A stretch of DNA of 64,000 nt, taken from the NCBI GenBank assembly GCA_020735665.1, contig CP085928.1, positions 558,001 to 622,000 of the forward strand, in the 5' to 3' direction. Under the pieces are notes generated by a model, which saw only the letters and a list, made by a program, of their open reading frames with translations, was not told where the DNA came from and did not search any database. A program made the translations under genes and the position numbers. This DNA comes from Lachnospiraceae bacterium GAM79 (GTDB lineage Bacteria > Bacillota > Clostridia > Lachnospirales > Lachnospiraceae). The stretch's first letter is position 1; each line of letters begins with the position of its first letter. This document shows positions 54,148 through 63,864 of this stretch, in pieces.

Positions 54148-56859
54148 ATGAATAAGTTAAAAAATAACAATCCCTTTAAATTACTGATCTATACGTTATT
54201 TTTTATCACCTGCAGCGTTGGATTTATATTGGGTTATGTACTGCTTGATATGTATGAAGCCGGAATATTTCAGGGCAGATCGGAATCGGAGCTGCGGGCA
54301 GAACTGGAAGCGGATTATCAGAGCGAGATGTTGACTACCTGTGTGAATCGTGGTGCCGAGTATATTAGAAATACTCTGGATATCAGTTACAGTGATGATG
54401 AATGGGGAGACTATGAATACGATCCCGATGCTTTGCAGAAAAAGGATATGAATCATGATAATGTTGTCGATGCAAGTGATTTTCTGATGCTGTTGTCGGA
54501 AAAGGAAAATGCATTTGATAAATATGATCGTACCTATAAAGAGGATTTGGAGAAAATATATGGATATGCGAAAACAGATCTGTATGTGAGTGTTGGTGAT
54601 GATTGGGATTCTTCAAAAACGGGTGAATCAAATTCCATTATGCTGGCGCAGACAGATAATCTGCCGGAAAAAGCATTAGTATATGGAGTTTTAGGAGAGA
54701 AAGCAGTTGTCAGTACGACGACCGGTATTCCTACAGGAAAGATTCTGAGATATGATACCTATAAGGAAGCACAGAGTATCGGTGTGGAAAAAGAAGGAAA
54801 CAATTATAATTATGTTAACCTGCGTATGCCGGATGAAGCAGCTCTTTCCAGGTCAGAGGTGTCTGATGATTATGGAATTGATCTGAGTGATCTGGAGGGA
54901 AATACCACAGATACGGAAGCAGAGACGGAAGCCGAAACCAAGAATTCAGGAATATCGGAAGAGTCTGCAACATCAGAAGATTCAACAACAATGGAGGAGG
55001 AAATAGAGAGTTCCGGTTCATACAATACGCCGGAGGGAGTAACGATTTCTTATAATAGAAATCAGATAGCGATCACAGCAAACGGAACGACAAAGCAGTA
55101 CGAGTATTATGCGGAGGATGATATGTATTATCCGATCATAAAAGATGGATATACCGTAATCGTTGGCAATTATGCAGGAGACGATATTACGATATATGCT
55201 TCCGGTAATTTATATATCGACGGCACATCTGACGTTTCTTCACGTATGAATAAGAGCCTACAGGCGATCAGCAAGGCTGCTTCGGGAAAGAACAGAATCC
55301 TGCTCTTCTTTGGACTTGATTTTGTTTTGTGTATCATATTCATGATCACAAGTATGGTATTATCCGGTAAAGACGGTGTTGTAAGAAAAACAGAAAAGGT
55401 TCCGGTTGAAATTATATTGACTGGAATAGTCGTTTTGATAAGTCTGTTGATTGCTTTTGCACAGAATATCAGTTATTCCTTATCATATGCTTATTATAGT
55501 TACAGCGGTACAGACCGGCTTCATTATTTTATTGATAGCAATATTACAGGACATGATATTGAGACTATTGTATGTCTGATCGGTTTGGGTTGTATCTGTA
55601 CGGTCGGACTTTTACTGATCAACAATCTGATCGCAAGAGTCAAACAGTCGAATCTGCTTAATACATCATGGATTGTCAGACTGGGTCGCAAACTATTTGG
55701 AAAATCGGGAAAGATAACCGCATTTTTCCGGTATGTATTCAGCAAGGTTCCATTTATAATAAAAGCGTTCCTTTTGTATATCGTAATTACGATCGTTGAA
55801 ATTATAGTAGCATTGCTTGTTTTTAATGCTGTATATATAAATGAAGCTGGATTTATTGTATTAATGCTGTTGAAGATCATCTGTGCAATTGCCTATATGG
55901 CATTTGTCTGTATGATGCAGGAGCTTTTCCAGGGTGGTGACAAGCTTGCAAAGGGCGAGTATGGTCATAAGGTAAATACAAGATTCATGTTTGGAAAGTT
56001 CAAAGAACATGGCGAGAATCTGAATCATATCAATGAAGGTGTCCAGCTTGCGGTAGATGACCGGATGAAAAGTGAACGGATGAAGACGGAGCTTATCACG
56101 AATGTATCGCATGATATCAAGACACCGCTTACTTCTATTATTAACTATGTCGATCTGCTTCAGAAGGAGGATATTGAAAAAGAACCTGAGGCTTCTTATA
56201 TAGAAGTAATAGCAAGGCAGTCAGCAAGGTTAAAAAAACTGATCGTGGATCTTGTGGATGCTTCTAAGGCATCGACCGGAAATGTAAAGGTAGAGCTTGT
56301 AAACATGGATGCGAATATGATCGCAGAACAGGCATCCGGTGAATATATTGACAAATTGATGCAGAAGAACATCACGCTGGTAACGAATCTCGCAAAGGAT
56401 CGCGCAGGGATCGAAGCAGATGGCAGACACCTCTGGAGAGTATTTGATAATCTATTAAATAATGCATTCAAATATACGATGCCGGGGACTCGGTTATATG
56501 TAAATACTTATATAACCGATGAAGATGGAAATGTGATCCGTGATCTTAAAAAGAGCATCAAAGAACCTGCGAAGGTATGTATAGAGTTCAAGAACATATC
56601 AGAAGCACCGCTGAATATTTCAAGTGATGAACTGATGGAACGCTTTGTAAGAGGTGACAGTTCCAGAAATACAGAGGGAAGCGGACTCGGCTTATCCATT
56701 ACAAGAAGCCTGTGTCAGCTTCAACATGCGGATTTTAACATTGTGATCGATGGAGATCTGTTTAAGGCTGTGATTACATTTGCATACTGTAAAGAACCAC
56801 AGGAAGATCAGGATGTGGATCAGACAGAAGCTGCAGAAGCCATAGATATTGAACAGTAG
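54148..56859 (+). CDS. Membrane histidine kinase with EF-hand-like sensor region
   Basis: One N-terminal membrane segment is followed by a long extracellular part, several further membrane segments (about 385-580) and the kinase: HAMP-like region, phospho-His in NVSHDIKTPLTS, N-box NLLNNAFKYT and G-box GSGLGLSIT. The extracellular part has DMNHDNVVDASDF (about residues 100-112), a calcium-loop pattern as in dockerins or EF-hands, then an acidic Thr/Glu/Ser linker (about 255-290). ATG 54148 lies 10 bases after GGAG; ATG 54139 is too close to it. About 903 residues. It pairs with the regulator just upstream. Confidence 0.9.
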   Translation: MNKLKNNNPFKLLIYTLFFITCSVGFILGYVLLDMYEAGIFQGRSESELRAELEADYQSEMLTTCVNRGAEYIRNTLDISYSDDEWGDYEYDPDALQKKDMNHDNVVDASDFLMLLSEKENAFDKYDRTYKEDLEKIYGYAKTDLYVSVGDDWDSSKTGESNSIMLAQTDNLPEKALVYGVLGEKAVVSTTTGIPTGKILRYDTYKEAQSIGVEKEGNNYNYVNLRMPDEAALSRSEVSDDYGIDLSDLEGNTTDTEAETEAETKNSGISEESATSEDSTTMEEEIESSGSYNTPEGVTISYNRNQIAITANGTTKQYEYYAEDDMYYPIIKDGYTVIVGNYAGDDITIYASGNLYIDGTSDVSSRMNKSLQAISKAASGKNRILLFFGLDFVLCIIFMITSMVLSGKDGVVRKTEKVPVEIILTGIVVLISLLIAFAQNISYSLSYAYYSYSGTDRLHYFIDSNITGHDIETIVCLIGLGCICTVGLLLINNLIARVKQSNLLNTSWIVRLGRKLFGKSGKITAFFRYVFSKVPFIIKAFLLYIVITIVEIIVALLVFNAVYINEAGFIVLMLLKIICAIAYMAFVCMMQELFQGGDKLAKGEYGHKVNTRFMFGKFKEHGENLNHINEGVQLAVDDRMKSERMKTELITNVSHDIKTPLTSIINYVDLLQKEDIEKEPEASYIEVIARQSARLKKLIVDLVDASKASTGNVKVELVNMDANMIAEQASGEYIDKLMQKNITLVTNLAKDRAGIEADGRHLWRVFDNLLNNAFKYTMPGTRLYVNTYITDEDGNVIRDLKKSIKEPAKVCIEFKNISEAPLNISSDELMERFVRGDSSRNTEGSGLGLSITRSLCQLQHADFNIVIDGDLFKAVITFAYCKEPQEDQDVDQTEAAEAIDIEQ

Positions 56860-56912
56860 TCACCGGGATTCGGAAAAAACAGTTATTTGTTCACAAAATA
56901 TATAAATAATTA

Positions 56913-56944
56913 TTGACAACTAACGAATGTTAGAATATACTAAC
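56913..56944 (+). promoter_or_regulatory. Promoter of the Fur-like gene with CTAAC operators
   Basis: TTGACA (56913-56918) and TATACT (56936-56941) are 17 bases apart. CTAAC (56920), GTTAG (56929) and CTAAC (56940) form two overlapping inverted repeats covering the spacer and -10 box, a probable operator. Confidence 0.65.
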
Positions 56945-56996
56945 CAACATAAGAACGTAGTAGTTATATTTATTGATATAAAAATGGAGGAATAAA

Positions 56997-57299
56997 ATGA
57001 TTGTTCAGGAAATCCGTAATGACAATGTGTTTGGTTATGTAAGATATCAGGGAGAACCAAACCGGAAGGATGCAGTGATCGAGAAGCTTAGAAAACAGGG
57101 ATTTCGCATTACAAAACAGAGATGCATTCTGTTAGATATTATTCTGGATGAAGACTGTTCTTCTTGTAAGGAAATATATTACAAGGCTGTCAAAAGAGAT
57201 GACAGCATAGGAATCGCAACGGTATACAGAATGGTGAACACTCTGGAAGACATAGGTGTGATCAGCAGAAAGAATATGTACAAGGTTGCGTGTTTCTAA
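56997..57299 (+). CDS. Fur-like single-domain regulator (100 aa)
   Basis: The sequence KLRKQGFRITKQRCILLDIILDED..SCKEIYYKAVKRDDSIGIATVYRMVNTLEDIGVI is the winged-helix domain of the Fur family. The dimerisation and metal domain that normally follows (about 60 residues with His/Cys ligands) is absent; the protein stops at YKVACF and a terminator follows 65 bases later. It either works as a one-domain DNA binder or is a truncated gene. GGAGG precedes the ATG. Confidence 0.8.
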   Translation: MIVQEIRNDNVFGYVRYQGEPNRKDAVIEKLRKQGFRITKQRCILLDIILDEDCSSCKEIYYKAVKRDDSIGIATVYRMVNTLEDIGVISRKNMYKVACF

Positions 57300-57363
57300 A
57301 AATGGGATCATCCCCCACCGGAATGTACACTCAGGTGTAAAAACACATACAAACATACAAACG

Positions 57364-57395
57364 GGACATCCACAATGGCGTGGATGTCCTTTTTT
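57364..57395 (+). terminator. Terminator of the Fur-like gene
   Basis: GGACATCCAC and GTGGATGTCC pair perfectly around AATGGC, followed by six T. Confidence 0.92.
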
Positions 57396-57633
57396 GTGTA
57401 TCGTAGTTCTGTAGTTGCCCCTGCAGCCTCCTGTATAATAAGCCTGACTTGCTAAGTTTCTATTCGACTCGCACGCCGATTTGTCAGCAGTCGCCCTAAC
57501 TCACCCTTATGGGTTCAAACAAGGGCTTGGTGCTGACAGCTAGTGCAAGTCTCATAAACGAAACTACGCAAATGTCAATACTTATTATACAGGAGATTGC
57601 AGGGGCAACTACGAAACTACGATGCACAAAAAA
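57390..57633. ncRNA. Structured intergenic element E (different core, 52-base arms)
   Basis: The arms 57390-57442 and 57581-57633 pair along almost their whole length (for example GTAGTTGCCCCTGCA with TGCAGGGGCAACTAC, CTCCTGTATAATAAG with CTTATTATACAGGAG) with three small mismatch sites. The core has GACTTGC/GCAAGTC, TGTCAGCA/TGCTGACA, GCCCT/AGGGC and ACCC-TTAT-GGGT, a nested hairpin series. The plan (long unique arms around a branched core) resembles copies A-D but the core sequence is different. Confidence 0.65.
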
Positions 57634-57637
57634 TTAA

Positions 57638-57682
57638 GGCAGCTACAAATGTGAAATTTTCATATTTGTGGTTGCTTTTTTT
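57638..57682 (+). terminator. Terminator ahead of mraZ
   Basis: GCAGCTACAAATGTGAAA and TTTCATATTTGTGGTTGC pair with few mismatches, then seven T. It insulates the division cluster from upstream transcription. Confidence 0.75.
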
Positions 57683-57692
57683 AGTTAAGTAG

Positions 57693-57750
57693 TATAGAAT
57701 TACCCTATAAGTGGAGTGAAGTGGTGGATTGGTGCCACAAAGTGGAGGAA
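57693..57750 (+). promoter_or_regulatory. mraZ promoter region and MraZ-type operator repeats
   Basis: A possible -10 box TATAGAAT starts at 57693. It is followed by GTGG-type repeats at 57711 (GTGGAG), 57721 (GTGGTG), 57731 (GGTGCC) and 57742 (GTGGAG), about 10 bases apart, the arrangement MraZ is known to bind in front of its own gene. Confidence 0.6.
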
Positions 57751-57774
57751 ATGAGTCGAAAGAAGGTGGAATGA

Positions 57775-58221
57775 GTGTCCAAGTGTTTAACAGGTGAATA
57801 TGAACACAGATTAGATACCAAAGGGCGACTTATCATGCCATCCAAGCTTAGAGAGGAACTCGGCTGCACCTTCATGATCACAAAAGGTCTGGACAATTGT
57901 CTGTATGTTTATCCGAATGATGAATGGCAGCAGTTTGCGGACAAGCTGAACCAGCTCCCGATGACGAATAAGAGTGCGAGACAGTTCAAGCGTTTCTTCA
58001 ACTCAGGAGCAGTAAAGTGCGAAACGGATGCACAGGGTCGAGTGATCATTCCACAGACACTTCGTACATTTGCCAATATCGAAAAAGATGTTGTCATCAT
58101 AGGTAACGGAGAAAAAGCAGAAATCTGGAATAAGGAAGCATGGGATGAGATCAATAATGAAGAATCCCTGAATATGGATGAGATTGCAGACAAGCTGGAC
58201 GAACTGGATTTCAGAATATAA
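57775..58221 (+). CDS. mraZ: Transcriptional regulator MraZ
   Basis: Two SpoVT/AbrB-like units are seen: [21 protein letters not shown] and, about 55 residues later, [16 protein letters not shown]. MraZ is a ring-forming repressor of the division/wall cluster. The start is GTG at 57775 with AAGGTGG upstream. The protein is 148 residues. It is the first gene of the dcw cluster. Confidence 0.96.
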   Translation: MSKCLTGEYEHRLDTKGRLIMPSKLREELGCTFMITKGLDNCLYVYPNDEWQQFADKLNQLPMTNKSARQFKRFFNSGAVKCETDAQGRVIIPQTLRTFANIEKDVVIIGNGEKAEIWNKEAWDEINNEESLNMDEIADKLDELDFRI

Positions 58222-58229
58222 GGACAGAA

Positions 58230-59183
58230 GTGGTAGTTATGGAATTTAAACATACATCGGTTTTACTGGATGAAACCATTGAAAATTTGAATATCAAACC
58301 GAATGGTGTTTATATGGATGGAACCCTTGGGGGAGCCGGACATTCGAGAGAAATAGCGAAAAGACTTGGATCGGATGGTCATCTGATCGGCATCGATCAG
58401 GATGGTGAGGCGATCGCGACAGCGAAAGAACGACTGGCAGAGTACGGTGATCGTATCACAGTCGTAAGAGATAACTATCAGAATTTTAAAAGCATACTAG
58501 ACGAGCTAAATATAAGTCAGGTGGACGGGATACTGCTGGATCTCGGCGTATCTTCATATCAACTCGATAATGCGGATAGAGGATTCACATATCGGGTTGA
58601 TGCTCCCCTTGATATGCGTATGGATGATCGCCAGACAAAGACTGCGAAGGATATCGTAAATGGATATACCGAGCAGGAGCTCTTTCATATACTTAAGGAA
58701 TATGGCGAAGAACGATTTGCAAAAAGCATTGCATATCATATTGTGAAATATCGTGAGAATAAAGAGATAGAAACGACAGAAGAATTAAACGATATCATCC
58801 GTGGATCGATTCCCGCAAAAGTAAGAAATGCTCAGGGACATCCTTCAAAGCAGACATTTCAGGCGATTCGCATCGAATTGAATCATGAGCTTGAAGTACT
58901 GACGAATTCCATTGATGGAATGATCGACTGTTTAAAACCGGGCGGAAGATTATGTATCATCACATTCCATTCGTTAGAAGACAGGATTGTGAAAAATGCA
59001 TTTCGTAAAAATGAAAACCCGTGCATTTGTCCACCGAATTTTCCGGTGTGCACATGCGGAAGAAAATCAAAAGGAAAAGTGATAACAAGAAAACCGATTC
59101 TTCCAACAGAAGAAGAAATGGAAATAAATTCAAGATCCAAAAGTGCAAAACTCAGGGTGTTTGAAAAAGGTATGAATATATAA
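58230..59183 (+). CDS. rsmH: 16S rRNA (cytosine-1402-N4) methyltransferase RsmH
   Basis: [13 protein letters not shown] at the start, the SAM motif [28 protein letters not shown] and the RSKSAKLRV end are standard RsmH features. It N4-methylates C1402 of 16S rRNA. GTG 58230 has AAGGA 5 bases upstream; ATG 58239 is an alternative. It follows mraZ by 8 bases. Length 317 residues is normal. Confidence 0.96.
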   Translation: MVVMEFKHTSVLLDETIENLNIKPNGVYMDGTLGGAGHSREIAKRLGSDGHLIGIDQDGEAIATAKERLAEYGDRITVVRDNYQNFKSILDELNISQVDGILLDLGVSSYQLDNADRGFTYRVDAPLDMRMDDRQTKTAKDIVNGYTEQELFHILKEYGEERFAKSIAYHIVKYRENKEIETTEELNDIIRGSIPAKVRNAQGHPSKQTFQAIRIELNHELEVLTNSIDGMIDCLKPGGRLCIITFHSLEDRIVKNAFRKNENPCICPPNFPVCTCGRKSKGKVITRKPILPTEEEMEINSRSKSAKLRVFEKGMNI

Positions 59184-59198
59184 AAGGGGTGTTTTAAA

Positions 59199-59765
59199 AT
59201 GTCAGAAAGACGGAATCACTACTACATAGACGGAAGTACGGTTCGAAAGCTGGATTATTCAGCAGAACCGGTCAGAAGAGAATATGAACCTGTAAGGAAA
59301 ACTGAGATGCCGGAACGTCATCCTGCCGGAAGAAGACCGGAGAGACAGACAGCAGCACCTGCAAGAAAGCAGATGCCACAGAGAAAGAAACAGGTAAGAA
59401 CAAAACAGGCACCGGCTGTCAGACAGAGAGACAGAAGATGGGTAGATGAATTAAGGCATGGACTGTTCTTGACATTTGCGGTAATATGTGCAGTAGGATT
59501 ATGTTTTATTGTACTGAAATTATCTGCAGATGTAAAAGAAAGCAAGAAAGAGGTTACAAGCCTTCAGAGCCAGCTGAATGAACAGCTGAATGCAAATGCA
59601 GAATACAGCTCAGGTCTGGACAGCATGACAGATCTGGATGAAATATATAAGATCGCTACAACAGAACTTGGTATGACATATTCAAAGCCGGGACAAACTG
59701 TTTATTATTCACAAAACAGCGATGATTATGTTGTACAGTACAAGAACATTCCTGAGACTAAATAA
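59199..59765 (+). CDS. ftsL: FtsL-like division protein
   Basis: A basic, Arg/Pro/Gln-rich cytoplasmic front (about 85 residues) is followed by one membrane segment (GLFLTFAVICAVGLCFIVLKL region, about 88-108) and a coiled coil (KESKKEVTSLQSQLNEQL). The position between rsmH and the first PBP gene is that of ftsL. It would bridge the divisome with DivIC/FtsB. The front is longer than in typical FtsL. Confidence 0.85.
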   Translation: MSERRNHYYIDGSTVRKLDYSAEPVRREYEPVRKTEMPERHPAGRRPERQTAAPARKQMPQRKKQVRTKQAPAVRQRDRRWVDELRHGLFLTFAVICAVGLCFIVLKLSADVKESKKEVTSLQSQLNEQLNANAEYSSGLDSMTDLDEIYKIATTELGMTYSKPGQTVYYSQNSDDYVVQYKNIPETK

Positions 59766-59841
59766 GCCTCAGGAAATTTTGCGTTATGCAGGAGCAGGAA
59801 GAACAGCATAACAGAAAAATATTTTATAAAGGTGGAACTAT

Positions 59842-61974
59842 ATGTCAATAAAAGGAAAACAGTTCTTAAAAAGAATGAAGACAAGACTGCTTATCATTTT
59901 TTTCGCGGCAGTAATATTCTTTGCGGTATTAGTTGCAAGAGTTATTTATATCAGTGTTGCAAAAGGTCAGGAGTATCAGGAGGAAGTGCTGGATCAGAAA
60001 TCTTATGATAGTCTTGATATACCATTTGAACGGGGAGATATCGTAGACCGAAACGGAAATGTTCTTGCAACAAGCGAGAAGGTATATAATCTTATACTTG
60101 AGCCAAAAAATATTCTGCGGACAGAAGCAGGCAAGAAAGCAACAAAGGCTGCGCTGATAAAATATTTCAACATGGAAGAATCGAAGTTCGATGAGTGTAT
60201 GCAGAATACGGATTCCTTTTACAGTGTCGCCATGAAGGGACTTGCTTATACAGATGTGAAAGCCTTTCAGGAATTTTGCAGTACAAAAGACGGCGCAGAT
60301 GTGATCGGTGTGCGCTTTGAAGAGGAATATAAAAGAAAATATCCAAATGGCAGTCTTGCCTGCCATTTGCTTGGTTATACAGTAAGCGGAAATGTCGGAC
60401 AGGGTGGAATCGAAGGCTACTATAACAGCTATCTGAATGGCGTAAACGGTAAGACCTACGGATATCTGACAAATGATAATACCGTAGAATCGGTTACGGT
60501 GCCCGCGCAGAATGGATATACAGTAGTATCGACTATCGATCTGAATATTCAGAAGATCATTGAAGATAATATAGAAGAATACATGAAAACGACCGGCGCA
60601 AAGAAGATCGGTGTTATTGCGATGGATCCGGATACAGCAGAGGTTCTCGGTATGAGTACATCTTACAGCTATGATCCGAATGAGCCGATGGATACAGATG
60701 CGCTTCGTAATATGAAAGTTACTGTTACAGAGAGTACAGAGGCTGCGACGGAAGACAGCAGTGAAGAAGGATCTTCTGAGGACACTACAGATGCAACAAC
60801 GGAAGAACCGAAAGATCCGGAAAAGATCACATATGATTTTTCATCCATGACAGATGATGAATTTAAGAAGACGATCGATGATCTGACAAGTGATCAGACA
60901 TATGAAGCCTTAGATGCGGTTTGGAGAAATTACTGTATCAGTGATATCTTAGAGCCGGGTTCTACATTTAAACCGTTTACGATTGCAGGAGCGATTGAAG
61001 ATGGTGTGGTCAAAGACGGAGATACATTTTATTGTAAGGGTTACGAGATCGTAGCGGATGGTACAGATCCGATCTATTGTCATAACCGAACTGGTGACGG
61101 TACACTTACATTAAAGCAGGCATTAGAACAGTCCTGTAACGTGGCATTAATGCAGATTGCAAAGTCAGAAGGAAAAGAAACCTTTTCCAAGTATCAGGAT
61201 ATATTTAATTTTGGAAGCCAGACAGGTATCGATCTTTCCGGTGAGGGAAGCGGACTTGTATATTCGGAAGAAAATCTGAATCCGGTTGAGCTTGCTACTT
61301 CATCCTTTGGACAGGGTATCAATGTAACAATGATCCAGATGGCAGCGGCCTTTTGTTCATTGATCAACGGTGGTAATTATTATACACCTCATACGGTCAG
61401 ACAGATTGTAGATGAGGATGGAAGCATCATAGAGAACAATGAACCGGAACTTGTTCGTAAGACAGTATCAAAGAGCACATCGAATCTGATGAAGCAGTAT
61501 ATGGCCGGCGTAGTTACTGAGGGTACCGGTTCCAGAGCAGCGGTTGAAGGCTATACGATCGGCGGTAAGACAGGTACAGCAGAAAAGATCCCGAGAAATA
61601 AGGGAAATTATGTATTATCATTTATAGGATTTTCACCTGTAGAGAATCCACAGATCATGCTCTATGTAGCAGTAGATGAGCCGGATGTAGAGAGTCAGTC
61701 TACATCAGGTGCCGGAGCACTTTTATTTCATGCAATCATGGAAGATCTGCTTCCGTATATGAATGTATATCAGAGCAGTGATGAAGATGTAACCTATAAT
61801 GGTAAAGATGAACCGATCAGTTCTCCATTTGAAGGTGATGTAGAAGATTCGACAGGAGAAGCTTCTTCTACAGAAGAAAGTACAGCAGAAGACGATACCA
61901 CAGAGGATGATACAACAGCGTCATCCGAGGACACAACAGAGGGTACGACAGAAGCCAAGGTTACAGATGAATAA
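59842..61974 (+). CDS. Class B penicillin-binding protein (FtsI/SpoVD type)
   Basis: One N-terminal membrane segment, a dimerisation domain and a transpeptidase domain with EPGSTFKPF (active Ser), SCN and GGKTGTAEK. It crosslinks septal peptidoglycan. Two acidic Ser/Thr/Glu stretches are added: one inside the transpeptidase domain before the active site (about residues 295-335) and one at the C-terminus (about 665-710). Both are outside the cell. AAGGTGG precedes the ATG. 710 residues. Confidence 0.93.
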   Translation: MSIKGKQFLKRMKTRLLIIFFAAVIFFAVLVARVIYISVAKGQEYQEEVLDQKSYDSLDIPFERGDIVDRNGNVLATSEKVYNLILEPKNILRTEAGKKATKAALIKYFNMEESKFDECMQNTDSFYSVAMKGLAYTDVKAFQEFCSTKDGADVIGVRFEEEYKRKYPNGSLACHLLGYTVSGNVGQGGIEGYYNSYLNGVNGKTYGYLTNDNTVESVTVPAQNGYTVVSTIDLNIQKIIEDNIEEYMKTTGAKKIGVIAMDPDTAEVLGMSTSYSYDPNEPMDTDALRNMKVTVTESTEAATEDSSEEGSSEDTTDATTEEPKDPEKITYDFSSMTDDEFKKTIDDLTSDQTYEALDAVWRNYCISDILEPGSTFKPFTIAGAIEDGVVKDGDTFYCKGYEIVADGTDPIYCHNRTGDGTLTLKQALEQSCNVALMQIAKSEGKETFSKYQDIFNFGSQTGIDLSGEGSGLVYSEENLNPVELATSSFGQGINVTMIQMAAAFCSLINGGNYYTPHTVRQIVDEDGSIIENNEPELVRKTVSKSTSNLMKQYMAGVVTEGTGSRAAVEGYTIGGKTGTAEKIPRNKGNYVLSFIGFSPVENPQIMLYVAVDEPDVESQSTSGAGALLFHAIMEDLLPYMNVYQSSDEDVTYNGKDEPISSPFEGDVEDSTGEASSTEESTAEDDTTEDDTTASSEDTTEGTTEAKVTDE

Positions 61975-62063
61975 AAATGGAAATATCCGGGACATTATCG
62001 CCGGTGGCATATTTGTCCGGGAAAAGTAATAAGATATAAGGATAAACAAACGCGGCGGTCAGC

Positions 62064-63794
62064 ATGAAGCTATATAGTTTTAACCGACGTAAGATATATT
62101 TTATGTGTATCGCACTGGTAATGGCAGCGGTATTGCTGATGGGAAGACTCGCATATCTGATGGTTGCAAAAGCAGACTATTATGACAGCGCAGCGACACA
62201 ACTTCACGAAAGAGAGCGAAGCATCAAGGCGCCGAGAGGAAAGATATATGACAGAAATGGCAACATTCTGGCTGATAACAAGGCAGTCTGTTCTGTATCT
62301 GTTATCCACAGCCAGATTGAAGATGAGGAAGAAGTTATCCGTGTCTTAAATGAACGTCTGGATAAGGCTGAAGCGGATATCCGCAAAAAGGTGAAAAAGG
62401 TTTCATCGAGAGAATTGATAGCAGCCAATATAGATAAAACAACCGGAGATGCCATAAGAGAATTGAATGTTGCCGGAATTAAGGTTGACGAGGACTATAA
62501 AAGGTATTATCCTTATGGAAGTCTTGCTTCCAAGGTCCTTGGATTCACAGGATCTGACAATCAGGGTATTGTCGGTCTTGAGGTATGGTATAATGCGATA
62601 TTGGCAGGAGAAGATGGCAGCATCCGTACAGTAACGGATGCAAAAGGAATCGAATTACCAAATGTAAAGGAAACGAGAGTAAGTCCTGTACCGGGAGATA
62701 ATCTGGTACTTTCAATGGACTTGACAATACAAAAATATGCAACACAGGCAGCGCTTGCTGTTATGGAAGAAAAGCAGGCAAAACGTGTGGCGATGATTAT
62801 CATGAATCCGAAAAATGGCGAGATATATGCCATGGTTGATGTTCCGGAGTATGATCTGAACCATCCGTTTCAGTTAAATACAGGGATTGACGGTTATGAG
62901 AGTATGACGGAAGCGCAGAAGATGGATGCGCTGAATAATATGTGGCGTAATTTTACAGTCAGTGATACTTATGAACCGGGATCGACATTTAAGATTGTAA
63001 CAGCGACGGCGGCATTGGAGGCAGGAACAGTGTCCTTATCCGATACCTTTTACTGTCCGGGATATAAGATCGTAGAGGATCGACGGATTCGATGTCATAA
63101 GACGACGGGGCATGGTTCGGAAGACTTCCGGCATGCACTGATGAATTCCTGTAATCCGGCATTTATGACGATCGGGGAACAAACAGGAGCCACGAATCTG
63201 TATCAGACCTATCAGAAGCTTGGCTTGTTTCAGAAAACCGGGATTGATCTTCCGGGTGAGGCAAATTCCATTATGCATAAGCTTTCCGATATCGGGCCGG
63301 TGGAACTGGCAACAATGTCATTCGGACAATCGATTCAGATATCACCGATCCAGTTTGTGACAGCAGCAGCTACTGTTATAAATGGTGGAAATAAGATTAC
63401 ACCGCATATCGGTATGAAGGTGACGGATGCAGATAATCAGGTGACAACAAATCTGGAATATCCGGTCACAGAACAGGCAGTCAGCAGTGAAACATCAGCA
63501 TTGATGCGGGATCTGTTGGAATCGGTAGTAGCGGAAGGCGGTGGAAGTAAAGCCCAGGTTGAAGGCTACAGGATCGGTGGCAAGACAGCAACCAGTGAGA
63601 AATATCCCAGAGGAACGGGAAAATACATATCATCGTTCATAGGTTTTGCACCGGCGTATGATCCGCAGATAATGGCATTTGTTATGATCGATGAACCGAT
63701 GGGCATATATTATGGCGGTACTATTGCAGCTCCGGTTGTACAGGAAGTTTTTTCCAATATTCTGCCATACTTGGGAATACAGAAGGAAGAATAA
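62064..63794 (+). CDS. Second class B penicillin-binding protein with KTA in place of KTG
   Basis: Same build as the preceding gene product but 576 residues and without acidic inserts: one membrane segment, PRGKIYDRNGNILAD at the start of the dimerisation domain, EPGSTFKIV, SCN and GGKTATSEK. The third motif is KTA instead of KTG. One of the two PBPs probably serves division (FtsI) and the other sporulation or a second wall task (SpoVD); which is which cannot be told. It lies 89 bases after the first. Confidence 0.92.
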   Translation: MKLYSFNRRKIYFMCIALVMAAVLLMGRLAYLMVAKADYYDSAATQLHERERSIKAPRGKIYDRNGNILADNKAVCSVSVIHSQIEDEEEVIRVLNERLDKAEADIRKKVKKVSSRELIAANIDKTTGDAIRELNVAGIKVDEDYKRYYPYGSLASKVLGFTGSDNQGIVGLEVWYNAILAGEDGSIRTVTDAKGIELPNVKETRVSPVPGDNLVLSMDLTIQKYATQAALAVMEEKQAKRVAMIIMNPKNGEIYAMVDVPEYDLNHPFQLNTGIDGYESMTEAQKMDALNNMWRNFTVSDTYEPGSTFKIVTATAALEAGTVSLSDTFYCPGYKIVEDRRIRCHKTTGHGSEDFRHALMNSCNPAFMTIGEQTGATNLYQTYQKLGLFQKTGIDLPGEANSIMHKLSDIGPVELATMSFGQSIQISPIQFVTAAATVINGGNKITPHIGMKVTDADNQVTTNLEYPVTEQAVSSETSALMRDLLESVVAEGGGSKAQVEGYRIGGKTATSEKYPRGTGKYISSFIGFAPAYDPQIMAFVMIDEPMGIYYGGTIAAPVVQEVFSNILPYLGIQKEE

Positions 63795-63864
63795 GAAAGT
63801 TACCTCATACATGAGGAAAAAATATAGCCGTTTCATAAAAAATGGCAGGTAAGGAGTACAAAAA

